Positions 1 through 6,252 of a stretch of 8,832 bases of DNA are shown here, piece by piece (position 1 is the first letter of the stretch; the number at the start of each line of letters is the position of its first letter). The notes beneath the pieces were generated by a model. That model saw only the letters and a program-made list of their open reading frames with translations, ran no database searches and had not been told where the DNA came from. The translations under genes were made by a program, and so were the position numbers. Source of the stretch: Acetofilamentum sp. (GTDB lineage Bacteria; Bacteroidota; Bacteroidia; Bacteroidales; JAFGUD01); contig DYKL01000132.1 of assembly GCA_020722645.1 (NCBI GenBank), positions 1 through 8,832 of the forward strand, read 5' to 3'.

Positions 1-404
1 TGGTCTCAATGACGCAAAGCATACGAAGCAAAGCCTCGCAATGACGCAAAGCGTAAGAAGCAAAGCCTACCTATGACGCAAAGTGTAGGAAGCAAACCGT
101 CTCTGCGAGGTTTTGCGAAGCAGACCGGTTTGGGCTTGAGATTGCTTCGTGCCTCGCAATGACGCAAAGCGTCTGTGGCAAACCGTGTCTGCGAGGCAAC
201 CGTCTCTGCGAGGCGGACGTCATTGCGAGGAACGAAGCAAGAAGCAGACCCTACGAAGAACCGGTTTTAACGAGTTAGAGATTGCTTCCCACTTCGTTCC
301 TCGTGGTCTCAATGACGCAAAGCATACGAAGCAAAGCCTCGCAATGACGCAAAGCGTAGGAAGCAAAGCCTCTTAATGACGCAAAGCGTATGAGTAGGCT
401 AGCG
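1..404. repeat. Dispersed REP-like repeat field with 32-bp units
   Basis: Non-coding block that is visibly richer in G+C than the rest of the window. A 32-bp unit beginning CAATGACGCAAAGC recurs at about 7, 39, 71, 157, 310, 342 and 374, with small changes such as a CAATGACG to CTATGACG start in the third copy. Positions 1-68 and 304-371 match with one mismatch (56 versus 359), so the block contains a 303-bp-spaced duplication and the window begins inside an element. Between the copies lie GAGATTGCTTC and CATTGCGAGGAACGAAG motifs, typical of the widespread CATTGCGAGG/AACGAAGC dispersed repeats of many bacteria. The units abut without unique spacers, so this is not a CRISPR array. No gene is seen here. 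Confidence 0.85.
218..317. repeat. Interrupted inverted repeat (REPIN/MITE-like)
   Basis: The left arm at 218-237 (CGTCATTG followed by CGAGGAACGAAG) is perfectly complementary to the right arm at 292-317, except that the right arm carries a 6-nt insertion, TGGTCT, at 304-309. This gives 20 paired bases around a loop of about 54 nt. The loop includes ACCGGTTTT and GAGATTGCTTC, which also occur in shortened form at 123-150. The arrangement resembles a palindromic REP pair or a non-autonomous miniature element. There are no transposase genes and I cannot define target-site duplications. Confidence 0.7.
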
Positions 405-477
405 ACAAATTCTTAATACAAGGTTTCGAACAATAATAATTTGCAATCCGAAAACACTATAAATCAACTAATTATTG

Positions 478-500
478 AATTCGGATTTCAAATCCGAATT
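478..500. repeat. Perfect 11-bp-arm palindrome
   Basis: AATTCGGATTT at 478-488 is followed by one base and then its exact reverse complement at 490-500. A partial third copy of the half-site (AATCCGA) lies at about 445-451. It sits 123 bp beyond the stop codon of the leftward methyltransferase gene. Neither side has a T-run, so a classical intrinsic terminator is unlikely. A protein-binding palindrome, a folded transcript end or a repeat relic are all possible. The rest of 405-623 is AT-rich and holds no gene I can support; a weak 7-bp stem (583-589 with 597-603) is the only other structure. Confidence 0.6.
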
Positions 501-623
501 AGCTCCATAAAATATTTGATAGAGGTTTAGTATAATTTTAATAATTCAGTTTAATGAGTTGCATTTTTTAATTGTCAGAAAGTGTATTTATTGTTAAAAT
601 ACATTCAAAATTACGAATTTTTA

Positions 624-2099
624 TCACAACTCATCAGTTGAAATTACAAACTCCTGAACAATTTTTTTGTTATAGGCTTTCCAACCGTCTCTAAAATCGC
701 GGCTTGAGTTTTGTATAAATTCCTTCATTCTGTCGGAATTAAGCTGTTTTAGAAGCGACTCAACATTTCCGTCGTATTTAATGCAGTATCCCGAATAAAA
801 AGTTGCATCTTTATTTTTACTGTAAATAAAATTAGGTTCTTTGTTCATCGGAGAAAATAATATTTTTTCACCCAAACTTGTACTTAAACCTTGCGAACGC
901 CCAAAAGCATACCAAGCGACTTTGTTTGGCTTTCCGTTATCACGTTTATCTAATATATTTTTAATAGATTTTAAATATTTATAAGATAACGGAAACTTGT
1001 TTTTAAGCTCTTTTTCGTGTATTATTTTTGTGCCATTTTTATCGTTTTTATACGGAAATAAAATATATTCCTTTATTGGTTCATCGGAATTTTTTAAAGT
1101 CGAAACTTTAATAATCGGTTTTAAAATAGCTTTTTCAAATTTTATAAGACCTTTAAATTTTGTTTGACACCAGATGTAATCTTTTTCGATTTTTTCGACA
1201 TCAAAAATATACGCTTTATCAGCCAAAGTTGTAACACCAACGTGTATTTCGGCTATTTCGCCAAGTTTAATTCCTTTTGTAACATTCTGATAATCAGTTG
1301 ATAATTGCCAAAAAGCCGAGCCTTTTAATGAAGCTGTTGATATTTCAGATTCTTCAAATTTATTTTCTTTAATTGCTGATTGGTACTTAAAAGTTTCTTG
1401 TTGTATTTTGTTGAAAATAGTTATGGCACTGTAAGTTGTTGCATTATCAAAAAGCTGAATATCTTTGTAGTTTGTAATTTGAACAATATTTTTGTTTTCT
1501 TCAAAATATTTTCTGAGATATTTGGCTGTTTCAGTATGAAAATAAGTATTTGGTGTTATAAATCCACAAATACCATCTTTGGCTATTAATTTTAATGAAA
1601 GTTCAAAAAATGATAAAAAAATATCAGTTGAACCTGATTTACAAAATTTATAATTTTGTTGAATATAAGTTCTTAAATCTTCGCTTAAATGCTGAATTCT
1701 TATATAAGGCGGATTCCCGACAATGTAATCGTATTTTTTATTGGTTTTATGTTTTAATGAATTGACGTTTTTTAATTTCCAATCAACTTTAATGTTCAAA
1801 TTGGAAATCAGTTCATTTAATTTTTGTTTTGCATCGCTCAAAGCTTCTTTATCAGTGTCCCATCCTTCAATAAATTCTAAATTTTTTGAAAGTTCATTTT
1901 TATCGGAAAATTTAATAATTCTTTCGGCAATTTTTATCAAAAAGCGTCCGTCTCCGCAAGCAGGGTCTAATATCGTTTTGCCGATTACCGAATTATTATC
2001 AAAACCAATATCGTCCAATATTTTATCGACTATAAAAAAAGGTGTAAAAATTTGTCCTTTTAATTTTGTTTGACTGTATTTTTTTTGCAAGGAACCCAT
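624..2099 (-). CDS. N6-adenine DNA methyltransferase, Eco57I/TaqI-like
   Basis: Predicted to transfer a methyl group from S-adenosylmethionine to adenine N6 in a specific DNA site. Of the 491 residues, the N-terminal part is the catalytic domain: GQIFTP at 15-20 (motif X region), DPACGDGRF at 45-53 (motif I, SAM binding), an acidic GWDTD at 79-83, and NPPY at 129-132 (motif IV, flips and holds the adenine). This order is that of gamma-class Type II and Type IIG enzymes. The C-terminal half, from about residue 240, is expected to be a TaqI-like target-recognition domain, inferred from position and length. The length suits a methylase-only protein rather than a fused endonuclease-methylase of 900 or more residues. 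The ATG at 2099 is supported by the typical start just before GQxFTP. No restriction gene is adjacent: downstream is repeat DNA, upstream a metabolic gene. The stop is TGA directly followed by TAA. The target site cannot be read from sequence alone. Confidence 0.9.
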   Translation of the reverse strand: MGSLQKKYSQTKLKGQIFTPFFIVDKILDDIGFDNNSVIGKTILDPACGDGRFLIKIAERIIKFSDKNELSKNLEFIEGWDTDKEALSDAKQKLNELISNLNIKVDWKLKNVNSLKHKTNKKYDYIVGNPPYIRIQHLSEDLRTYIQQNYKFCKSGSTDIFLSFFELSLKLIAKDGICGFITPNTYFHTETAKYLRKYFEENKNIVQITNYKDIQLFDNATTYSAITIFNKIQQETFKYQSAIKENKFEESEISTASLKGSAFWQLSTDYQNVTKGIKLGEIAEIHVGVTTLADKAYIFDVEKIEKDYIWCQTKFKGLIKFEKAILKPIIKVSTLKNSDEPIKEYILFPYKNDKNGTKIIHEKELKNKFPLSYKYLKSIKNILDKRDNGKPNKVAWYAFGRSQGLSTSLGEKILFSPMNKEPNFIYSKNKDATFYSGYCIKYDGNVESLLKQLNSDRMKEFIQNSSRDFRDGWKAYNKKIVQEFVISTDEL

Positions 2100-2175
2100 A
2101 TTTTTTTAAAGCACAAAGAAACAAACATTTAATAAATGCAGTTTAATTTTTTATTTCAATAGTTTTAAACTTTAT

Positions 2176-2221
2176 AGACCCTTACAGGGCAGGCTTTTAG
2201 ACCCTTTTAGGGCAAGCTTTA
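2176..2221. repeat. Two 23-bp direct repeats, each a small hairpin
   Basis: Copies at 2176-2198 and 2199-2221 share AGACCCTT..AGGGCA.GCTTT, and each can fold through CCCT/AGGG over a 3-nt loop (CCCTTACAGGG, CCCTTTTAGGG). They lie between the methyltransferase start and the stop of the carbonic-anhydrase-like gene, 15 bp beyond that stop. They could act as weak 3' hairpins for the leftward transcript. The stems are only 4 bp and lack a T-run, so terminator function is uncertain. Confidence 0.6.
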
Positions 2222-2235
2222 TGAACTTTATAAAC

Positions 2236-2745
2236 TCACTTATACCAACTTACGTATTTTTTATAATTTATAGTTGTGTTTTTAATTACCTGTTCTAATT
2301 TTTGGTTAATGTCTCTTACTTTTTTAGCCGGAACACCTGCATAAACGCTGTTTGGTTCTATAATTGTTTTCGGAAGCACCACACTACCGGCAGCCACAAC
2401 ACTGTTTGAACCTACAATTACATCGTCCATTACAATCGCGCCCATACCAATCAAAACATCTTCGTTTATTGTACAACCATGAATTACGGCACTATGACCA
2501 ATCGAAACACGGTCTTTTATATTTGTCGGAGATTTTTGATAAGTGCCGTGAATAACTACATTATCTTGAATATTTACTTCTTTTCCGACTTTAATATAAT
2601 GCACATCGCCACGTAAAACAGCATTATACCAAATACTTGAACCTTCACCAATTTCTACTTCGCCTATTATTGTACAATTTTCGGCAAGAAAAACATCATC
2701 GGCTATTTTGGGTTCTATTTCCCTGCACTTTCTTATTAATGCCAT
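2236..2745 (-). CDS. Gamma-carbonic-anhydrase-like hexapeptide-repeat protein
   Basis: A 169-residue left-handed beta-helix protein of the gamma-CA/YrdA/PaaY group, cytoplasmic, expected to be a trimer with metal sites between subunits. Hexapeptide repeats run from about residue 16 to 138 and a C-terminal helix follows. The presumed zinc ligands are His66, His84 and His89, with the family spacing (VVIHG, then IGHSAVIHG). RGD at 45-47 and the NIQDN segment at 58-62 match conserved active-site and subunit-contact positions. Length is normal for the family. Members may hydrate CO2 or act on other small substrates; many YrdA-type proteins have little measured activity, so the exact reaction is uncertain. 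The ATG at 2745 is directly preceded by GCC-context AT-rich DNA, and the octamer repeat array starts only 15 bp upstream of it. guaA lies upstream on the same strand but 480 bp away, so co-transcription would have to run through the array. Confidence 0.88.
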   Translation of the reverse strand: MALIRKCREIEPKIADDVFLAENCTIIGEVEIGEGSSIWYNAVLRGDVHYIKVGKEVNIQDNVVIHGTYQKSPTNIKDRVSIGHSAVIHGCTINEDVLIGMGAIVMDDVIVGSNSVVAAGSVVLPKTIIEPNSVYAGVPAKKVRDINQKLEQVIKNTTINYKKYVSWYK

Positions 2746-2760
2746 ATTTTTATCGTTAAA

Positions 2761-3040
2761 TTGTTACATTGCTTCATTGTTACATTGTTACATTGTTACA
2801 TTGCTTCATTGTTACATTGCTTCATTGTTACATTGTTACATTGCTTCATTGTTACATTGTTACATTGTTACATTGCTTCATTGTTACATTGTTACATTGC
2901 TTCATTGCTTCATTGTTACATTGTTACATTGCTTCATTGCTTCATTGTTACATTGTTACATTGCTTCATTGCTTCATTGTTACATTGTTACATTGCTTCA
3001 TTGCTTCATTGTTACATTGTTACATTGTTACATTGTTACA
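2761..3040. repeat. 35-unit octamer tandem array with two unit types
   Basis: On the + strand this is 35 uninterrupted 8-bp units in perfect register. Every unit is either TTGTTACA (22 copies) or TTGCTTCA (13 copies). The two types differ at positions 4 and 6 and no recombinant type occurs inside the array. TTGCTTCA occupies ordinal units 2, 6, 8, 11, 15, 18, 19, 22, 23, 26, 27, 30 and 31. Units 16-31 (2881-3008) are four exact copies of a 32-bp higher-order repeat, two units of one type then two of the other. Degenerate units continue at 3041-3080 (TTGGCACA, TTTGCTAA twice) and 3113-3152. All + frames are open because the unit has no stop, giving spurious Leu/His/Cys-rich ORFs. It fills the space between guaA and the carbonic-anhydrase-like gene. 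Confidence 0.97.
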
Positions 3041-3080
3041 TTGGCACATTTGCTAATTTGCTAATTATCAAATTGTTGCA

Positions 3081-3107
3081 TTTGCTTCGTACCTCGCAAT
3101 GACATAG
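3081..3107. repeat. Isolated REP core inside the octamer field
   Basis: TTGCTTCGTACCTCGCAATG (3082-3101) closely matches TTGCTTCGTGCCTCGCAATG in the left-hand repeat field at 143-162, with one mismatch. It interrupts the degenerate octamers at 3041-3080 and 3113-3152. The same dispersed element family is therefore present at two places about 3 kb apart. Confidence 0.75.
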
Positions 3108-3160
3108 TTGCATTGTTACATTGCTTCATTGCTTCATTGCTTCATTGTTTCAACTTGATA

Positions 3161-3223
3161 ACTATTAACTATGCACTATTAATTATTCACTATTCACTAT
3201 TAACTATGCACTAATAACTATGC
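3161..3223. repeat. Nine 7-bp ACTATNN tandem units
   Basis: Heptamers in register: ACTATTA, ACTATGC, ACTATTA, ATTATTC, ACTATTC, ACTATTA, ACTATGC, ACTAATA, ACTATGC, then a partial ACTTTAC running into the guaA stop. The array ends 3 bp before the stop codon of guaA on its 3' side. It is a second tandem family, unrelated in sequence and period to the octamers beside it. Confidence 0.9.
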
Positions 3224-3226
3224 ACT

Positions 3227-4756
3227 TTACTCCCATTCAATTGTAGCAGGTGGTTTAGAGCTGATGTCATAAACAACTCTGTTCACACCTTTTACTTGAT
3301 TTATGATTTTGGTTGATACGTTTGCAAGAAACTGATATGGTAGATGTACCCAATCCGCTGTCATTCCGTCGGTTGAAGAGACAGCTCTGAGAGCAACGAC
3401 GTTTTCATAAGTCCTCTCGTCGCCCATAACACCAACAGACTTTATTGGCAGCAAGATTGCTGCTGCTTGCCATACAGAATCGTATAAGTTATTATTTTTA
3501 AGCTCATTAACGAAAATAGCATCAACTTTTTGAAGAATTTCAATTTTCAGTTTATCAACATCACCAATAATTCTTATTGCAAGTCCTGGACCGGGGAATG
3601 GATGTCTTTTGAGAATAGTGTCTGAAATTTTCAAAGCCGCACCAATTCGCCTTACTTCATCTTTAAAAAGTAATCTCAAAGGTTCAATTATCTTCAAATT
3701 TAGTTTTTCGGGTAAACCTCCGACATTATGATGCGATTTAATAGTCTGAGATGGACCTTTGACCGAAACAGATTCAATAACATCAGGATAAATAGTCCCT
3801 TGTGCCAACCATTTTACACCTTCAATTTTTTTTGCCTCACGAGTAAAAACGTCAATGAAAACTTTGCCGATTATTTTGCGTTTAGCTTCAGGCTCTTCAA
3901 TATTTTCAAGTTGTGATAAAAATTCATCAGAAGCATCAACACCAATAACATTCAAACCCATATTTTTGTATCTTTCCAGAACTTGTTGATACTCATTTAA
4001 TCTAAGAAGACCATTATCAACAAAAATGCAGGTCAAATTCTTATTTATTGCTTTATGCAACAACACAGCCGCAACAGAAGAGTCCACGCCACCGGATAAG
4101 CCCAAAATAACTTTATCGTCGTTTATTTGTCGTTTTAATTCGTTAATTGTTGTTTCAATATATGAATCGGGGGTCCAGTTTTGTTCCATTCCACAGACAT
4201 GAACAACAAAGTTATAAAGAAACTGCTGACCATTAGTTGAGTGATAAACTTCGGGGTGGAATTGCAAACCGTAGGTTTTTTCTTTTGAAATTTTGAAAGC
4301 CGCAACCTTTATATTTTCTGTATTTGCAAGTATGTGAAAATTTTCAGGCAGTTCAATGATAGTGTCAGAGTGCGACATCCAAACTTGTGAATTTTCGGGA
4401 ATATCTCTGAAAAGTCTGCATTTGCTGATGATATTTGTCAGTTGAGCGCGTCCGTATTCTCTGTTTTCTGACGGTTCAACAATTCCCCCGCTTGAATGGG
4501 CAAGATATTGGGCACCATAACAAATCCCCAGAATCGGAATAATACCTCTAATGCCAGATAAATCAGGGATAAGAGCATTTTTATCCCGAACCGAAAAAGG
4601 ACTGCCGGATAAAATTACACCTTTTATACTTTCGTCAATTTTTGGAATTTTGTTATATAGATGAATTTCGCAGTAAATGTTTAATTCTCTGATTTTTCTT
4701 GCAATAAGCTGTGTATATTGCGAACCGAAATCCAAAATAAGTATTTTTTCGTTCAT
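3227..4756 (-). CDS. guaA: GMP synthase (glutamine-hydrolysing)
   Basis: Converts XMP, ATP and glutamine to GMP, AMP, PPi and glutamate, the last step of GMP synthesis in the cytoplasm. The 509 residues have the full family architecture. A class I glutamine amidotransferase domain comes first (about 1-190), with nucleophile Cys79 in GICYGAQ and partners His167 and Glu169 in LQFHPEV. An ATP-pyrophosphatase domain follows, with its P-loop SGGVDS at 221-226. The C-terminal dimerisation/XMP domain contains HPFPGPGLAIR (about 385-395) and the terminal KPPATIEWE. Nothing essential is missing. I chose the ATG at 4756 (MNEKILILDFGSQYTQ), the usual family start, over an upstream TTG at 4780 that would add an atypical MHKIKFRI. 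There is no clear Shine-Dalgarno. It is transcribed divergently from the 4882 gene, and its 3' end abuts the tandem repeats. Confidence 0.98.
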   Translation of the reverse strand: MNEKILILDFGSQYTQLIARKIRELNIYCEIHLYNKIPKIDESIKGVILSGSPFSVRDKNALIPDLSGIRGIIPILGICYGAQYLAHSSGGIVEPSENREYGRAQLTNIISKCRLFRDIPENSQVWMSHSDTIIELPENFHILANTENIKVAAFKISKEKTYGLQFHPEVYHSTNGQQFLYNFVVHVCGMEQNWTPDSYIETTINELKRQINDDKVILGLSGGVDSSVAAVLLHKAINKNLTCIFVDNGLLRLNEYQQVLERYKNMGLNVIGVDASDEFLSQLENIEEPEAKRKIIGKVFIDVFTREAKKIEGVKWLAQGTIYPDVIESVSVKGPSQTIKSHHNVGGLPEKLNLKIIEPLRLLFKDEVRRIGAALKISDTILKRHPFPGPGLAIRIIGDVDKLKIEILQKVDAIFVNELKNNNLYDSVWQAAAILLPIKSVGVMGDERTYENVVALRAVSSTDGMTADWVHLPYQFLANVSTKIINQVKGVNRVVYDISSKPPATIEWE

Positions 4757-4881
4757 TATCCGAAATTTGATTTTGTGCAAAAGAAGTTCATTTTAAAAAA
4801 TTCACAAAATAAATTTGTCATCTTGTCAAAAAAAAGTTTTTTGTTAAAATAATATTACAATATTTGGAAATAAATTTATTG
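4757..4881. promoter_or_regulatory. Divergent intergenic region, probable promoters
   Basis: 125 bp of very AT-rich DNA between the start of guaA (leftward) and the start of the 4882 gene (rightward), so both promoters should lie here. Near-consensus Bacteroidota elements are visible. Rightward there is TTTG at 4840-4843 and TATTTG at 4861-4866; leftward there is TTTG in the 4815-4830 region followed by TATTTTG near 4800-4815. Neither pair has the ideal TAnnTTTG box and spacing, so exact promoter positions are uncertain. Confidence 0.35.
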
Positions 4882-5478
4882 ATGAATAAAAAGAACTTTA
4901 AAATATTCATAATTATAATATCTTTTGTTGTATTCGCTTTTGTCAACATAAACAATATTCCTGCTTTTATTCATTATTTTGATAATAATTCTGCAATAGT
5001 AAGTGTTACAGAAATTTTACAAACGAAACAAAAGACAAGTAATTTGACGGTTGAATGATATTTTTTAATCGAGCATTCGCTTAGTTACGAAGACAGCAAT
5101 AAAGATAAACAAAAGTATTATTTTTATGTTCCTATTGTCCCTAAAAACTGAAAAAAATCACAATCAGTCAATATAATAGCAAAATTTAGTGAAGATGATT
5201 TCGGTGTATTATTAGATGCGGTTGAAAATAATCTTGTAAAGGGCGTTTTCAAAAATGTTTTATGGGAAAAAAGAATAGAAGACAAAATCATTTCAAAATT
5301 TCTGGAGTTAGGCATGATCATTGATGATAATTGTTGTATATTAGAAGTAAAAAACAATACAAAAAATACTAAATATTTGTTACTTATTGGTATAATAAAT
5401 TTTCTACTTCTGTTAATTTTGAGTTATCAAATTGTAAAATTATATAAATTAAACAAAAATGGAAACATATCAATTTAA
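4882..5478 (+). pseudogene. Membrane-anchored protein gene with two in-frame TGA codons
   Basis: A single reading frame runs 198 codons from ATG 4882 to TAA 5476-5478, interrupted only by TGA at 5056-5058 (codon 59) and 5149-5151 (codon 90). No frameshift is needed. The conceptual protein has an N-terminal hydrophobic helix (about residues 6-23), a polar middle domain, and a C-terminal hydrophobic helix (about 165-184) followed by a Lys-rich tail, so it would be a bitopic or two-pass membrane protein. I do not recognise the family. The contexts VE*YFLIEH and PKN*KKSQ would suit tryptophan, and TGG to TGA needs one transition each; a TGG is used normally at 5263. Nearby genes terminate with TGA, so a changed code is unlikely. 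The frame end overlaps the next gene by 20 bp, as in a translationally coupled operon. Most likely a recent nonsense pseudogene; programmed UGA recoding is possible but unsupported. A TTG at 4864 is in frame upstream but less likely as start. Confidence 0.75.
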
Positions 5479-5977
5479 TTATGTGGTTCAAAATGTCGAA
5501 ATGGTTATTGAAGCAGGTGTTATAAGTTATAAATACGGCTTAAGCAAAGGCAAAATGGAAGTTGATAAAATAACCAATTTCAGAGTTTTTGAGTATCAGG
5601 ATTACGACCAATTAGTAATCAGGTATAAAACCAACGAAGGAAAATACAAAAATTTTAAAGTTTTTGCCGATAAATCAAGTCAGGGCTTAAATGCATTTGT
5701 AAACAGGCTATCCGAATTATTGCCTGATAAAAATTTAGCTCAGACTAATGCTTCCGAAGCGAGAAAAATTCTTAAAGTCGCCAATTCAGCTAAATTTGGA
5801 GTTTATGGAGCTATTGTCGTAATAATTGTGGTTTTATTTTTCATTTTTAAAGGTGTATTTAAAGATATTGAGAACAATATGCCTATTATCATAATTGGCG
5901 GAATTGTTGTAGTTATATTGATTATAGCCTTTGCTGTTACATTTTTTAAAGCAAAAAGTGAATCGAAAGACTGGTGA
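5459..5977 (+). CDS. Uncharacterised two-helix membrane protein
   Basis: 172 residues with no signal peptide. The N-terminal part, about 1-90, is a soluble domain rich in alternating beta-type segments (YQFNYVVQNVEMVIEAGVIS, then the KITNFRVFEY and QLVIRYKTNEGK strands), reminiscent of PH-like folds, though I cannot assign it. Two strong transmembrane segments follow at about 114-131 and 142-163, with a short charged tail ending KDW. The ATG lies inside the last codons of the upstream gene and follows an A-rich stretch (AAACAAAA), a common Bacteroidota translation start. The 20-bp overlap suggests the two membrane proteins were expressed and perhaps worked together. The stop TGA is only 8 bp before the heptamer array. 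Function unknown. Confidence 0.8.
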   Translation: METYQFNYVVQNVEMVIEAGVISYKYGLSKGKMEVDKITNFRVFEYQDYDQLVIRYKTNEGKYKNFKVFADKSSQGLNAFVNRLSELLPDKNLAQTNASEARKILKVANSAKFGVYGAIVVIIVVLFFIFKGVFKDIENNMPIIIIGGIVVVILIIAFAVTFFKAKSESKDW

Positions 5978-5985
5978 AAAATTTT

Positions 5986-6188
5986 GAATGCCGAATTACG
6001 AATGATGAATGCCGAATGTAGAATGATGAATTTTGAATGTTGAATTACGAATGATGAATGCCGAATGTAGAATGATGAATTTTGAATGTTGAATTAAGAA
6101 TATTGAATTTTGAATGTTGAATGCCGAATTACGAATGTTGAATTACGAATGCCGAATGTAGAATGATGAATTTTGAATGTTGAATGAT
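5986..6188. repeat. 29-unit GAATNNN heptamer array
   Basis: 203 bp equals exactly 29 consecutive 7-bp units, each GAAT plus a triplet, with no register slip. Triplets used: GAT (6), GCC (5), GTT (5), TTT (4), TAC (4), GTA (3), TAA (1), ATT (1). Order is not random: GTA is always preceded by GCC and followed by GAT, and TTT is always followed by GTT. The five-unit block GCC-GTA-GAT-TTT-GTT occurs three times (6007-6041, 6056-6090, 6147-6181), and the first two belong to a 49-bp tandem duplication. It lies between the convergent ends of the 5459 membrane gene and the SDR gene. Confidence 0.97.
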
Positions 6189-6252
6189 ATATATCCAATT
6201 TTGAATAAAAAATATGAATATTTCGGATTTACTTTTTAACAATCTAAAAATT

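Noticed and set aside
149..376. 75-residue + strand ORF in the left repeat field
   Set aside because: It is a translation of the REP-like repeats (HCEERS-type peptide typical of spurious ORFs over these elements), with no start context or domain.
1..404. CRISPR array
   Set aside because: The 32-bp units are directly adjacent or irregularly placed, spacers are not unique, and no cas gene is present.
2708..3102. Three overlapping + strand ORFs of 95-118 residues made of an LLHCYIVT-like repeat
   Set aside because: They are open only because the 8-bp repeat lacks a stop in every frame; all three frames give the same eight-residue cycle, and the first overlaps the carbonic-anhydrase-like gene in antisense.
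2761..3223. CRISPR-like or origin iteron array
   Set aside because: Units of 7-8 bp have no spacers, and there is no replication initiator gene, DnaA-box cluster or partition gene nearby.
4864..5058. A separate 64-residue small protein gene
   Set aside because: The same frame continues past TGA with membrane-protein-like sequence to 5478, so this is better read as the first part of an interrupted gene; its 4864 start is a TTG with a better ATG at 4882.
5124..5357. 77-residue minus-strand ORF
   Set aside because: Antisense shadow of the interrupted membrane-protein frame, with no supporting motif.
4882..5478. Genome-wide reassignment of TGA to tryptophan
   Set aside because: The methyltransferase, carbonic-anhydrase-like and 5459 membrane genes all end at sensible lengths with TGA, and TGG encodes Trp throughout.
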